Source of the DNA: RFTU01 sp049423145
GTDB taxonomy: Bacteria > Pseudomonadota > Gammaproteobacteria > Burkholderiales > Burkholderiaceae_C
Assembly: GCA_049423145.1 (NCBI GenBank)
Contig: JBMSQF010000041.1
Span: 1 to 23,240 of the forward strand
Length of the DNA: 23,240 nt
Direction: 5' to 3'
Each line of letters opens with the position of its first letter. Within the stretch, counting starts at the first letter, position 1. The position numbers and the translations under genes are program-made. Of this stretch, positions 15,177-21,676 are shown one piece after another. Under the pieces are notes generated by a model that worked only from the letters and a program-made list of their open reading frames with translations, made no database searches and was not told the origin of the DNA.

Positions 15177-15567
15177 GGACTGCTCGAACGCCGACACCAG
15201 CCGTACGGCGGAATATTGGGAAAAAGCTCTGAAGGCCGTGATGCTGGATGCGCTGCTGGACGAGCATCCGGCCCAGCGCCTGATGAACCTTGCGGCCCTG
15301 GTCCCCGCCCATGGTCTGCAGGCCTGGCATCTGGTGGCGCACACCCTCTTGGCCCGCAGGCTCGACGCCGCAGGATCTCCTGCAGACATGCGCTCCACGG
15401 GTGTGTCCCGCGTCGCTTACAACGCTCACACTGTGGCCTGGGTCCTGCAGCGCCAATGGCAAAGCCCCGTGTTGGCTGACCGTTGGCAGCGGCTCCTGGA
15501 GCGGCTCAGCCCCGCCCAGTGCCGGCATCTGGTGCGCATGGCACGGCAGCGCCAGCGGACCCATTGA
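15094..15567 (+). CDS. Hypothetical 157-aa protein
   Basis: I do not recognise this protein. The start at ATG 15094 has GGAG at 15084-15087 (6-nt spacing). The first 30 residues are Pro/Ser/Thr-rich and acidic (FAPADEDCSNADTS). The rest looks helical and Arg/Leu/Ala-rich, with segments EYWEKALKAVMLDALLDE, AQRLMNLAALVPAHGLQAW and ADRWQRLLERLSPAQCRHL, and ends in a basic tail (RMARQRQRTH). There is no signal peptide, no membrane segment and no catalytic motif that I can name. Strong GC3 bias and matching codon use support a real gene. It is divergent from a WYL regulator with a palindromic site between them, so it is the likeliest target of that regulator. It converges on the HPF-like gene across a palindrome that includes both stop codons. 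Confidence 0.7.
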   Translation: MNPVWIPTPSPRTHAMASQVELFAPADEDCSNADTSRTAEYWEKALKAVMLDALLDEHPAQRLMNLAALVPAHGLQAWHLVAHTLLARRLDAAGSPADMRSTGVSRVAYNAHTVAWVLQRQWQSPVLADRWQRLLERLSPAQCRHLVRMARQRQRTH

Positions 15568-15592
15568 CCGTCCAGGGGACAGACACGGTCAA
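15564..15592. terminator. Palindrome spanning the two convergent stop codons
   Basis: TTGACCGT (15564-15571) and ACGGTCAA (15585-15592) form a perfect 8-bp inverted repeat around a 13-nt spacer. The left arm contains the TGA of the 157-aa gene and the right arm the stop of the HPF-like gene. It probably acts as a bidirectional hairpin that ends or protects both transcripts. No T run follows on either side, so intrinsic termination is uncertain. Confidence 0.45.
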
Positions 15593-15948
15593 GAGGGCAT
15601 CGCGCGCCGAACGGTGTCGCGGTGCTGTGGGCCGGCACGGCGGCGGCGCACGGCATCCTCGAGTTGCCGCGTAATGCCATCGAAGGCATCTCGAAGGGCC
15701 ACATAGACATCTTCGTGACGACTGCGGTTGGCCACGAGTTCCTGTCCGTTGAGGATCAGGTCGATTCGCACCTCATAGGGCCGCCCCCGGTGGGCATGGC
15801 GCTGAACCGGCTCGACCGCGACGCTGATGGCGTGCAGGTCTTCGCCGTACTGCCTGAGGTGCTCGATCCGCCTCTGGATGGCCGCTTCAAGGGCATCCGA
15901 ACGCGGCAGGTGGAGGAAGAGGATCTCGGGGGACGCATGCATCGGCAT
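15589..15948 (-). CDS. HPF/RaiA-like ribosome-associated protein (short form)
   Basis: The 119-aa product resembles hibernation-promoting factor/ribosome-associated inhibitor A (S30AE domain), which sits in the 30S decoding channel and stores ribosomes when growth stops. Visible features are the first strand and helix (SPEILFLHLPRSDALEAAIQ, RRIEHLRQYGEDLHAISVAV), strand VEPVQRHAHRGRPYEVRIDL, then VANRSRHEDVYVALRDAFDGITRQLEDAVRRRR, the conserved second helix with a basic end. It lacks the C-terminal dimerisation domain of long HPF. ATG 15948 is chosen; the frame is open to a TTG at 15996 but lacks a fit to the family there. It follows the glycine-zipper gene by 57 bp on the same strand. Paralogues near rpoN are the usual HPF, so this may be a divergent second copy. 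Confidence 0.8.
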   Translation of the reverse strand: MPMHASPEILFLHLPRSDALEAAIQRRIEHLRQYGEDLHAISVAVEPVQRHAHRGRPYEVRIDLILNGQELVANRSRHEDVYVALRDAFDGITRQLEDAVRRRRAGPQHRDTVRRAMPS

Positions 15949-16005
15949 GGCGGAATGATCGCCCCCTCGGAGAGGCAGGACCTTGAGCCCCCTCAAGGCG
16001 CTGGT

Positions 16006-16764
16006 TCAGTAACGCCAGTGCCGGTGCCCGCGCCATCCGCGATAGGGGCGCCCCCAACCGGGATAGACACCCACGGCCAATGCCGCGGGGGCCACCGCCC
16101 ATGCGGCCGGTGAAACCAGCACCGGGGCGGGGGCGCCCATGATCACATTGGAAACCCCCGAAACAGGCGCCACGGGCGTGATCTGAACCGGAAGCGTGGC
16201 ACCCGGGTGATACGGCAAAGTGGCGGAGTACTGTTGGCCGGCATATTCGTAAACCACTTGGTAGGCCACCCCTGGGCCGGATTGGGTGACGCAGCGCCGA
16301 ACCATCTGCGTGCGCCCACCCTGCTCCACCTGATCCCCCACGAGCGCACCGCCGACAGCGCCGGCGGCCGTGGCCAGCGCGTTGCCTGCACCGCCCCCGA
16401 TCTGATGACCCACGGTGGCTCCAACAATCGCACCAGCGACCGCACCGGCCCCGGTCGTGGGTGCCGCGACCTCAGCCGTCTCGGTGCAGACGACCCGGTT
16501 GCCGATCACCGGTTGCGCCGCCGCAGTCACCGAAAGCACCCGCGCCAAGGCCGTGACCGGCACGACCGATGTCGGCGGCGCTGGCGAGGTCACCACCTCT
16601 GCAGCCGGCGGGGGCAAGCCAACGGACGGGGCACCGGCCAGAGGCGGGGCCTCCAGCGGCGGAGCGGCGGGGGTGGGCGATGCCAAGGTTGGTAGGGCGG
16701 TCTGGGCCAGAACCGCGCCGGTCCACGCGAGGGCTGCGGTCGCAGCCAAGAGAGTCTTGTTCAT
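16006..16764 (-). CDS. Glycine-zipper 2TM-type envelope protein
   Basis: This 252-aa exported protein has a Sec signal peptide (MNKTLLAATAALAWTGAVLA, cleavage near residue 20), a long Pro/Ala-rich segment (21-75), a region with Cys93 and then a glycine zipper (GAGAVAGAIVGATVGHQIGG and the following AAGAVGGALVGDQVEQ, about 106-147). Next is the family tail VRRCVTQSGPGVAYQVVYEYAGQQY with Cys158. This matches the Rickettsia 17-kDa antigen/SlyB-like group of envelope proteins, but it lacks a lipobox. The C-terminus is Ala/Pro-rich and ends in an aromatic-basic tail (YPGWGRPYRGWRGHRHWRY). GGAGG about 6 nt before ATG 16764 fixes the start. Its function is unknown, presumably in envelope integrity or stress. 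Confidence 0.88.
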   Translation of the reverse strand: MNKTLLAATAALAWTGAVLAQTALPTLASPTPAAPPLEAPPLAGAPSVGLPPPAAEVVTSPAPPTSVVPVTALARVLSVTAAAQPVIGNRVVCTETAEVAAPTTGAGAVAGAIVGATVGHQIGGGAGNALATAAGAVGGALVGDQVEQGGRTQMVRRCVTQSGPGVAYQVVYEYAGQQYSATLPYHPGATLPVQITPVAPVSGVSNVIMGAPAPVLVSPAAWAVAPAALAVGVYPGWGRPYRGWRGHRHWRY

Positions 16765-16859
16765 GAGGATCCTCCGATCACGTCATCGAAAGGCAAGCGC
16801 AGGGCCCGTGTAGGCCGCTGAGGTGTGGGCGCGCCACCGATCGACCTGCAGTCTAATGC

Positions 16860-16880
16860 CCGCTGGGTGAGGCCCAGCGG
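16860..16880. terminator. Hairpin downstream of the ABC permease gene
   Basis: CCGCTGGG-TGAGG-CCCAGCGG is a perfect 8-bp stem with a 5-nt loop, 21 bp beyond the permease stop on the minus strand and in the 137-bp gap before the glycine-zipper gene. No T run follows, so it is either a factor-assisted terminator or an mRNA 3'-end protector. The rest of this gap (16765-16901) shows nothing else clear. Confidence 0.45.
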
Positions 16881-16901
16881 CGGTTCACAGATCTTTACCT
16901 G

Positions 16902-17672
16902 TTACGCCGCCTGCGAGCCGCGATGAGCCCAGCCCGTGGTCCGCTTTTCTACGAAGGAAAACAACTCGTACATCGCCATGGCCATGGCGCCGATCACCAC
17001 GAGGCCTGCGAATGCCAGTGGAAGTCGCTGCTGCGAACCGGCCGTCTGCATCAGATAACCAATGCCCGAGTCGCCTGCAGTCATCTCCGCCAACACGGTT
17101 CCCACGAAGGCCAGTGTGATGGCCACTTTGAGGGAGCCGTAGAAGTAAGGCATGGACCGCGGCAGTCCCACCTTCACCAACACATCCCAGCGCCGAGCGC
17201 CGAGCACCCTCAAAACATCCTCCAACTCAGGCTCGAGCGTCGCCAGTCCGGTGGCGATGTTCACCGTGATCGGGAAGAAGGAAATCAGAAACGCCGTGAG
17301 GATGCCGGGACCCAGTCCGATACCAAACCACACCACCAAGATGGGGACGATGGCCGCCTTGGGCACGGCATTGAACGCGACCATGAGCGGGTACAGCGCC
17401 GTGTAGGCCAAGCGCGAGGACCCGATGAGGAAACCCAGCAGGACCCCGACGACGATGGACAGGCCAAAGCCAAGCATCGTCACCCAGAAGGTCTTCCAGG
17501 CCGCCTCCAGCAAGGCGCCCTTGAACTGGATGAATTCACCCGCAATCTGCCAGGGGCCGGGGAAGATGTAGTCGGGAATGGCCAGTGCACTCACGAAGAG
17601 TTGCCACAGCAAGAGAATGCCCACGAGCACGATGAGCGGGGACCAACGTTCGGTGGTCTTGGAAATCTTCAT
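16902..17672 (-). CDS. ABC transporter permease (NitT/TauT/SsuC type)
   Basis: This 256-aa inner-membrane permease has about six membrane segments, beginning PLIVLVGILLLWQLFVSALAIPDYIFPGPW, typical of the nitrate/sulfonate/taurine/HMP import family. The ATPase-coupling EAA loop is visible as EDVLRVLGARRWDVLVKVGLPRSMP. The C-terminal part has MTAGDSGIGYLMQTAGSQQ, another family hallmark. The start ATG 17672 (MKISKTTERW) with GAGGGA upstream is preferred over a longer open frame reaching 17831, which lies in the ATPase gene and has no family match. It follows the ATPase gene by 10 bp and is the last gene of the binding protein-ATPase-permease operon. It probably forms a homodimer. For the substrate see the binding protein. 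Confidence 0.94.
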   Translation of the reverse strand: MKISKTTERWSPLIVLVGILLLWQLFVSALAIPDYIFPGPWQIAGEFIQFKGALLEAAWKTFWVTMLGFGLSIVVGVLLGFLIGSSRLAYTALYPLMVAFNAVPKAAIVPILVVWFGIGLGPGILTAFLISFFPITVNIATGLATLEPELEDVLRVLGARRWDVLVKVGLPRSMPYFYGSLKVAITLAFVGTVLAEMTAGDSGIGYLMQTAGSQQRLPLAFAGLVVIGAMAMAMYELFSFVEKRTTGWAHRGSQAA

Positions 17673-17682
17673 GGACCGTCCC

Positions 17683-18519
17683 TCACTGCGGCAGCGCCCC
17701 GCCCTGCCCCACGGGCTGGCGGATGGCGCCGATGTGGCCGCGCAACTCGTGCACGATATCGGTGAACTCGGGGGTGTAAGTGACTTCCAAATCCCGTGGT
17801 CGGGGCAGATTGATCTCGCGCTTGACCACAAAGCGGCCCGGACTGCGGCTCATCACGTACACGGTATCGGCCAGGAACACACTCTCGCGCAGATCGTGCG
17901 TCACCAGGATCACATTGAACTTCTGTGCAGCCTGCAGATCACGAAGCGCGCACCAGAGTTCTTCACGGGTGAAGGCGTCAAGCGCGCCGAAGGGCTCATC
18001 GAGCAACAACATCTGCGGCTCGTGCACCAAGGCGCGGCAAATGCTGGCACGCTGCTGCATCCCACCGGAGAGTTGCCAGGGGTACTGGTCTTCGTAGCCG
18101 CCAAGGCCCACGCTCTTGAGCAGCGTGCGGGCCTTTTCCTCGAACTCCTTGCGCCGAGCCTTGAACTGAGACCGGTAGGGTTCAACAATCTCCAGGGGCA
18201 AGAGCACGTTGTCCACGGTCGTGCGCCATGGCAGCAGGCTGGGCGCCTGAAAGGCCATGCCGCTGATCTTCAGCGGTCCGGTCACGGGCTGCCCGGCGAT
18301 GCGAATGCTGCCGCGGCTGGGCATTTTCAGACCCGTGGTCAGCTTCATGAAGGTGGACTTGCCGCAACCCGACGGCCCGACGATGGCGATGAACTCTCCC
18401 TGCTGGACCTGCAGGGAGATGTCTTCTACCGCAAACTGGTTGTTCGCCAGCAGTTCGTCGTTGTAGGCGAGCCAGACGTTTTGGAAATCAACGAATGGCT
18501 GGGCGGCGGCGCTGCTCAT
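17683..18519 (-). CDS. ABC transporter ATP-binding protein (NitT/TauT/SsuB type)
   Basis: This 278-aa ATPase powers the importer. It contains Walker A GPSGCGKST (48-56), the Q-loop AFQAPSLLPWRT (Gln91), signature LSGGMQQRASICRAL (150-164), Walker B LLLDEPFGALD (171-181) and the H-loop VTHDLRES (His208), all intact. The LLPWRT and EPFGALDAFTRE segments are typical of the TauB/SsuB/NrtD group. The ATG at 18519 overlaps the stop of the binding-protein gene as TGATG, showing translational coupling; a GTG three bases earlier (18522) is an alternative. The permease gene follows after 10 bp. Confidence 0.96.
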   Translation of the reverse strand: MSSAAAQPFVDFQNVWLAYNDELLANNQFAVEDISLQVQQGEFIAIVGPSGCGKSTFMKLTTGLKMPSRGSIRIAGQPVTGPLKISGMAFQAPSLLPWRTTVDNVLLPLEIVEPYRSQFKARRKEFEEKARTLLKSVGLGGYEDQYPWQLSGGMQQRASICRALVHEPQMLLLDEPFGALDAFTREELWCALRDLQAAQKFNVILVTHDLRESVFLADTVYVMSRSPGRFVVKREINLPRPRDLEVTYTPEFTDIVHELRGHIGAIRQPVGQGGALPQ

Positions 18520-19574
18520 CACTTCTTGACCGGGGGCAGGATGTTGAGCTCTGCCTTGGCCGGGAGGAAGGCGTCGGTCCAGACCGCGTCCGGATTGATA
18601 CGGGTCTTGGTGCCATAGGCGTCCGAAACCTGCGAGGCCATGAGCGCCAGTCGACCCGGCACCACCACCCCGAAGCCCTCGGCGCGTGCATCAGGACTGG
18701 CAACCACCGCGTCGATGGCCATGCGCAGACGGCGCTTCTCCAGGTCCACATTGATGATGCCGTCGCGGGCCTTGACGAAGTCGATGGCAGCGTCCGGATT
18801 GGCCATCACGTCCTTGGCGCCCTTGGAAAATGCGCTGAGGAAGGCCTTCACCGCCGCCGGGTTCTCCTTGATCATCTTCGGGCTGGCAATGATCACATTG
18901 CCGTAGAGCTTCACGCCGTGCTCGGCATAGGGCATCACCACGATGTCCGCCGGCTTCACACCACGCGCCTCCAGGTTGAGCAAGGACGTGAAAGAAAAGC
19001 CGGTGATGGCGTCGACTTCACCGCGCGCGAGCATGGTTTCGCGCAGGGGCGGGTCCATGCTGACCCAGGTCACATTACCCAGGTTGTTGGCCTTGGTGAA
19101 GATGGGGAAGGCCTTGCGCCCCGCATCGAAGACGGGCGCACCCAGTTTCTTGCCATTGAGGTCGGCCGGCTTGGCAATGCCGGACTTCTTCAAGGTGAGC
19201 ACCGCGGCGGGCGTGTTGTTGTAGACCATCATCACGGCCACCGGCTTGTTGGGCGCGTCCGGGTTGTTGGCATGGAACTCCATGAGCGCCGCAAGGTCGG
19301 CGAATCCCATGTCATAGGCGCCCGAGGCCACCCGCTGCACAGTGCCGCCAGAGCCATTTCCCGCGTCGATGGTGACGTCCAGGCCCGCAGCCTTGTAATA
19401 GCCCTTGGCCGAGGCACCGAGGAAGAGCGCCGCTGGGCCCTCGAAGCGCCAATCGAGCTGAAACTTGACAGCGGTTTGCGCCTGGGCCGAGACCGATGTG
19501 CCGGACAGCGTGGCGACGGTGGCCACTGCGGTGAGCGTGCCCAGGATGCGGCGGCGGATGGGATTGAGGTTCAT
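18519..19574 (-). CDS. ABC transporter substrate-binding protein, NMT1/THI5-like (possible purine ligand)
   Basis: This 351-aa periplasmic protein captures the ligand for the adjacent ATPase and permease. It has a twin-arginine-like N-terminus (NPIRRRILGTLTAVATVATL) and a signal cleavage near Ala32. The NMT1/THI5-like fold follows with KFQLDWRFEGPAALFLGASAKGYY, GLDVTIDAGNGSGG, RVASGAYDMGFADLAALMEF and the second-lobe segment VSMDPPLRETMLARGEVDAITGF. Proteins of this group bind hydroxymethylpyrimidine, taurine or related small molecules; in betaproteobacteria NMT1-type genes are often under xanthine-sensing RNA control, and here the gene lies beside an adenine deaminase and a purine-type binding protein. 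A purine or its breakdown product is therefore the likeliest ligand (inferred). ATG 19574 is supported by GGAG 7 nt upstream. Confidence 0.93.
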   Translation of the reverse strand: MNLNPIRRRILGTLTAVATVATLSGTSVSAQAQTAVKFQLDWRFEGPAALFLGASAKGYYKAAGLDVTIDAGNGSGGTVQRVASGAYDMGFADLAALMEFHANNPDAPNKPVAVMMVYNNTPAAVLTLKKSGIAKPADLNGKKLGAPVFDAGRKAFPIFTKANNLGNVTWVSMDPPLRETMLARGEVDAITGFSFTSLLNLEARGVKPADIVVMPYAEHGVKLYGNVIIASPKMIKENPAAVKAFLSAFSKGAKDVMANPDAAIDFVKARDGIINVDLEKRRLRMAIDAVVASPDARAEGFGVVVPGRLALMASQVSDAYGTKTRINPDAVWTDAFLPAKAELNILPPVKK

Positions 19575-19700
19575 GGATTCACTCCGTTGGTGTTGGACAG
19601 TACTGCGGGCGAACTGCAAGAGCCGTGCATGGTGCGCGGCGGTGCTGCTGGGTCAGGATTGCACCACGAGAGTGCGGTATCGCACCCCACAGAGGCAACC
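19575..19700 (-). promoter_or_regulatory. Leader of the NMT1-type operon, several short inverted repeats
   Basis: The 214-bp gap between this gene and the GntR gene holds no ORF of note. On the minus strand it contains GTGCG-ATAC-CGCAC (19685-19672), and GGTGC (19666-19662) which can pair with GCACC (19645-19641). Such a leader is where a xanthine/uric-acid riboswitch (NMT1 motif) would lie if present. I cannot confirm the family from memory of its consensus. A promoter cannot be pinpointed. Confidence 0.3.
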
Positions 19701-19721
19701 CAGTCGGGCGATGCCTGCTCG

Positions 19722-19738
19722 CGGTGCGCAAAGCACCG
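19722..19738. terminator. Hairpin downstream of the GntR gene
   Basis: CGGTGC-GCAAA-GCACCG is a perfect 6-bp stem with a 5-nt loop about 50 bp after the GntR stop on the minus strand. No T run follows. It could be a weak or factor-dependent terminator separating the regulator from the transporter operon. Confidence 0.3.
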
Positions 19739-19788
19739 GGCGGTGGACCGGCAGGGCTTGCGAAATGGACGGATGAACGGCGGCGAGC

Positions 19789-20460
19789 TCACAGGCGGTC
19801 CTTCAGTGCATCGGCCAAGTCGGGAACACGCGGATCGAGTTGAAGATTGCGCTCCACTTGCTCGATGTGCGATGCGGCCAGGCGCACGGCTGCGGCTTCA
19901 TCTCGCCGCTCCAGCGCATCGACGATCGCCGCATGCTCGGCGGACGATTCGGACGCCGACTGCGAAGACTGGTACATCAGGGAAATCAGGCTGGAGCGCG
20001 AGAGCAGGTCGGCTTGCAGCTCCTCGAGAACCCGATTGCCGGTCATGCGCGCGAGCAAGCTGTGGAAATGCGCCAGCAGGCGCGTCCGCTCGGCCACGTC
20101 GTTGGCTGCAATGGCCGCTTGTTCCGCCTGTAGGTGGGTTCGCAGTTCGGCCACCTGCGACGGGGTAATGCGCCCCACCAGCAGCCGCATCATGGCCCCT
20201 TCCATCATCTGCCGAAGTTCGAAGACCTGGTGCGCCTCGTCCACGCTCGGTGTGGAAACGAAGGCACCGCGAGCCGGCTCCAGTGTGATCAAGCGGTCGC
20301 GGCTGAGTTGGTTGAGGGCTTGACGCACGACCGTGCGCGAAACCTGGAAGATGTCGGCCAAACGCTGTTCGGCCAGCTTGGTTCCCGGCATCAGGCGGCG
20401 CTCCACGATGGCGGCGGTCACCGAATCGACGATGCGCTGGGTGGTGGTGCCGCGGGGCAT
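19789..20460 (-). CDS. GntR-family regulator, FadR/FCD subfamily
   Basis: This 223-aa repressor-type regulator starts with a winged HTH (TTTQRIVDSVTAAIVERRL, GTKLAEQRLADIFQVSRTVVRQALNQLSRDRLITLEPARGAFV, residues about 5-68, given in parts). The FCD ligand domain follows (about 72-205), with probable metal ligands His133 (HFHSLLARMTGN), His176 (AEHAAIVDALERRD) and His198 (ASHIEQVERN). FCD proteins bind carboxylates or similar metabolites. The start ATG 20460 is used; a TTG at 20481 (LSTITVSMPRG) is possible because close relatives seem to begin STITV. No good ribosome-binding site is seen for either. It sits between adenine deaminase and the NMT1-type transporter, all on the same strand, and very likely controls one or both. 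A TGTATACA site covers its own -10 box. Confidence 0.93.
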   Translation of the reverse strand: MPRGTTTQRIVDSVTAAIVERRLMPGTKLAEQRLADIFQVSRTVVRQALNQLSRDRLITLEPARGAFVSTPSVDEAHQVFELRQMMEGAMMRLLVGRITPSQVAELRTHLQAEQAAIAANDVAERTRLLAHFHSLLARMTGNRVLEELQADLLSRSSLISLMYQSSQSASESSAEHAAIVDALERRDEAAAVRLAASHIEQVERNLQLDPRVPDLADALKDRL

Positions 20461-20494
20461 GGATACGGTTATGGTGCTCAAGTGTGCGCCAAAC

Positions 20495-20523
20495 TGTATA
20501 CACAATCGAATACCCGCCGTCTA
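20495..20523 (-). promoter_or_regulatory. GntR promoter with operator-like TGTATACA over the -10 box
   Basis: On the minus strand TAGACG (20523-20518), a 17-bp spacer and TATACA (20500-20495) form a plausible sigma-70 promoter for the GntR gene. The palindrome TGTATACA (20495-20502) covers the -10 box and resembles the GTATAC-cored operators of FCD-type GntR regulators, which suggests negative autoregulation. Confidence 0.5.
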
Positions 20524-20550
20524 GGGGATTGCCCGCGTATTGCGAGAACA

Positions 20551-21603
20551 CTATTGGGCGGCACGCGCGAAATGCGCATCCAGGCGCGTGAGCCACTGTG
20601 TGCGCTGCTCGGCCGGAGCGAAGCTGGCCTGGAGGCTGTTGCGCAGCAGTTGCCACGCGTGGCGGGCGCCCAGTTCGGGGTGGGCCCCCAACAGCGCGGT
20701 GAAGTTCTGATTGATGTAGCCCCCGAAATACGCGGGGTCGTCGCTGTTGACGGTCACCATCAAGCCCGCCTCCAACAGGGCTGGCAAATTGTGCGCAGCC
20801 ATATCGGGGAAGACGCACAGCTTGATGTTGGACAGCGGGCATACGGTGAGCGGGGTGGCTGCTTGAGCCAGCCGTTGGACCAGCAAGGGATCTTCGGTAC
20901 ACCGTACGCCATGGTCGATGCGCTCGACCTTCAGCACGTCCAGTGCGGCCGTGATGTAGGCCGCTGGACCCTCCTCCCCGGCATGGGCCACCCGGTGCAG
21001 GCCCAGCTCGCCCGCTCGGGCAAACACACGGCTGAACTTCTCGGGGGGATGCCCCCTCTCAGAGGAGTCCAAACCCACTCCGATGAACTGTTCGCGATAG
21101 GGCAAGGCGTCCTGCAACGTCTGCAGGGCCGCTTCTTCACTGAGATGGCGCAGAAAACACAGAATCAGCTCGGCCCGCAGGTCCCATTCAGCGCGAGCCC
21201 GGTCACAGGCGCTCCGAAGTCCCCGGATGACCGCACCCATGGGCACGCCACGATCGGTGTGGGTCTGTGGGTCGAAGAACAGCTCTGCACAAACGACACC
21301 GTCGCGTGCGGCACGCTGCAGATAGGCCCAAGCCATGTCGTGGAAGTCCTGCTCTTGGAGCAGCACACTGGCCCCGGCGTAATACACGTCGAGAAAGCTT
21401 TGCAGGTCGGTGAAGGCATAAGCCGCGCGCAGCGCTTCCACGCTGGGGTAAGCCAAGGGCACGCCATTGCGCCTTGCGAGTTCGAAGATGAGCTCGGGCT
21501 CCAGCGAACCTTCAATGTGGATGTGCAATTCGGCCTTGGGTGCCGAGTGAACCACCTGCAGCAGGCGATGGGCGGGAATGCGGTTGAAGTCGATGGGGCT
21601 CAT
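20551..21603 (-). CDS. Adenine deaminase, fungal-type (adenosine deaminase superfamily)
   Basis: This enzyme should deaminate adenine to hypoxanthine. The 350-aa protein has the deaminase zinc site intact: His27 and His29 (ELHIHIEGSLEPEL), His207 with catalytic Glu210 (VAHAGEEGP), His231 (RIDHGV) and Asp288-Asp289 (TVNSDDPAYFGGYI). The variants IEGSLEPEL, FFDPQTHTDRGV, LILCFLRHLSEE and GVGLDSSERGHPPEKF mark the yeast Aah1/Pseudomonas PA0148-like adenine deaminase branch rather than true adenosine deaminase. That is the reason for the call even though databases often label such proteins adenosine deaminase. The start is ATG 21603; a longer open frame to 21732 runs into the Rieske gene. It lies 73 bp after the Rieske gene and 90 bp before the GntR start, on one strand. 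Confidence 0.9.
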   Translation of the reverse strand: MSPIDFNRIPAHRLLQVVHSAPKAELHIHIEGSLEPELIFELARRNGVPLAYPSVEALRAAYAFTDLQSFLDVYYAGASVLLQEQDFHDMAWAYLQRAARDGVVCAELFFDPQTHTDRGVPMGAVIRGLRSACDRARAEWDLRAELILCFLRHLSEEAALQTLQDALPYREQFIGVGLDSSERGHPPEKFSRVFARAGELGLHRVAHAGEEGPAAYITAALDVLKVERIDHGVRCTEDPLLVQRLAQAATPLTVCPLSNIKLCVFPDMAAHNLPALLEAGLMVTVNSDDPAYFGGYINQNFTALLGAHPELGARHAWQLLRNSLQASFAPAEQRTQWLTRLDAHFARAAQ

Positions 21604-21676
21604 GGTGGGTTCGTCGCTTGAACGATCGGCGTGGGACGTCTTCAGGGCTTTGTCGGCTTCCAGTGAGGGGCGGCAT

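Noticed and set aside
17673..17831. N-terminal extension of the ABC permease
   Set aside because: The added 53 residues are a shadow of the ATPase gene; family proteins start near ATG 17672.
18495..20168. 557-codon plus-strand ORF opposite the binding-protein and GntR genes
   Set aside because: It crosses two well-supported minus-strand genes and their intergenic gap, has no recognisable domain and shows the His/Gly/Arg-rich composition typical of GC-rich shadows.
20134..21621. 495-codon plus-strand ORF opposite GntR and adenine deaminase
   Set aside because: Shadow frame spanning both genes on the other strand, without motifs.
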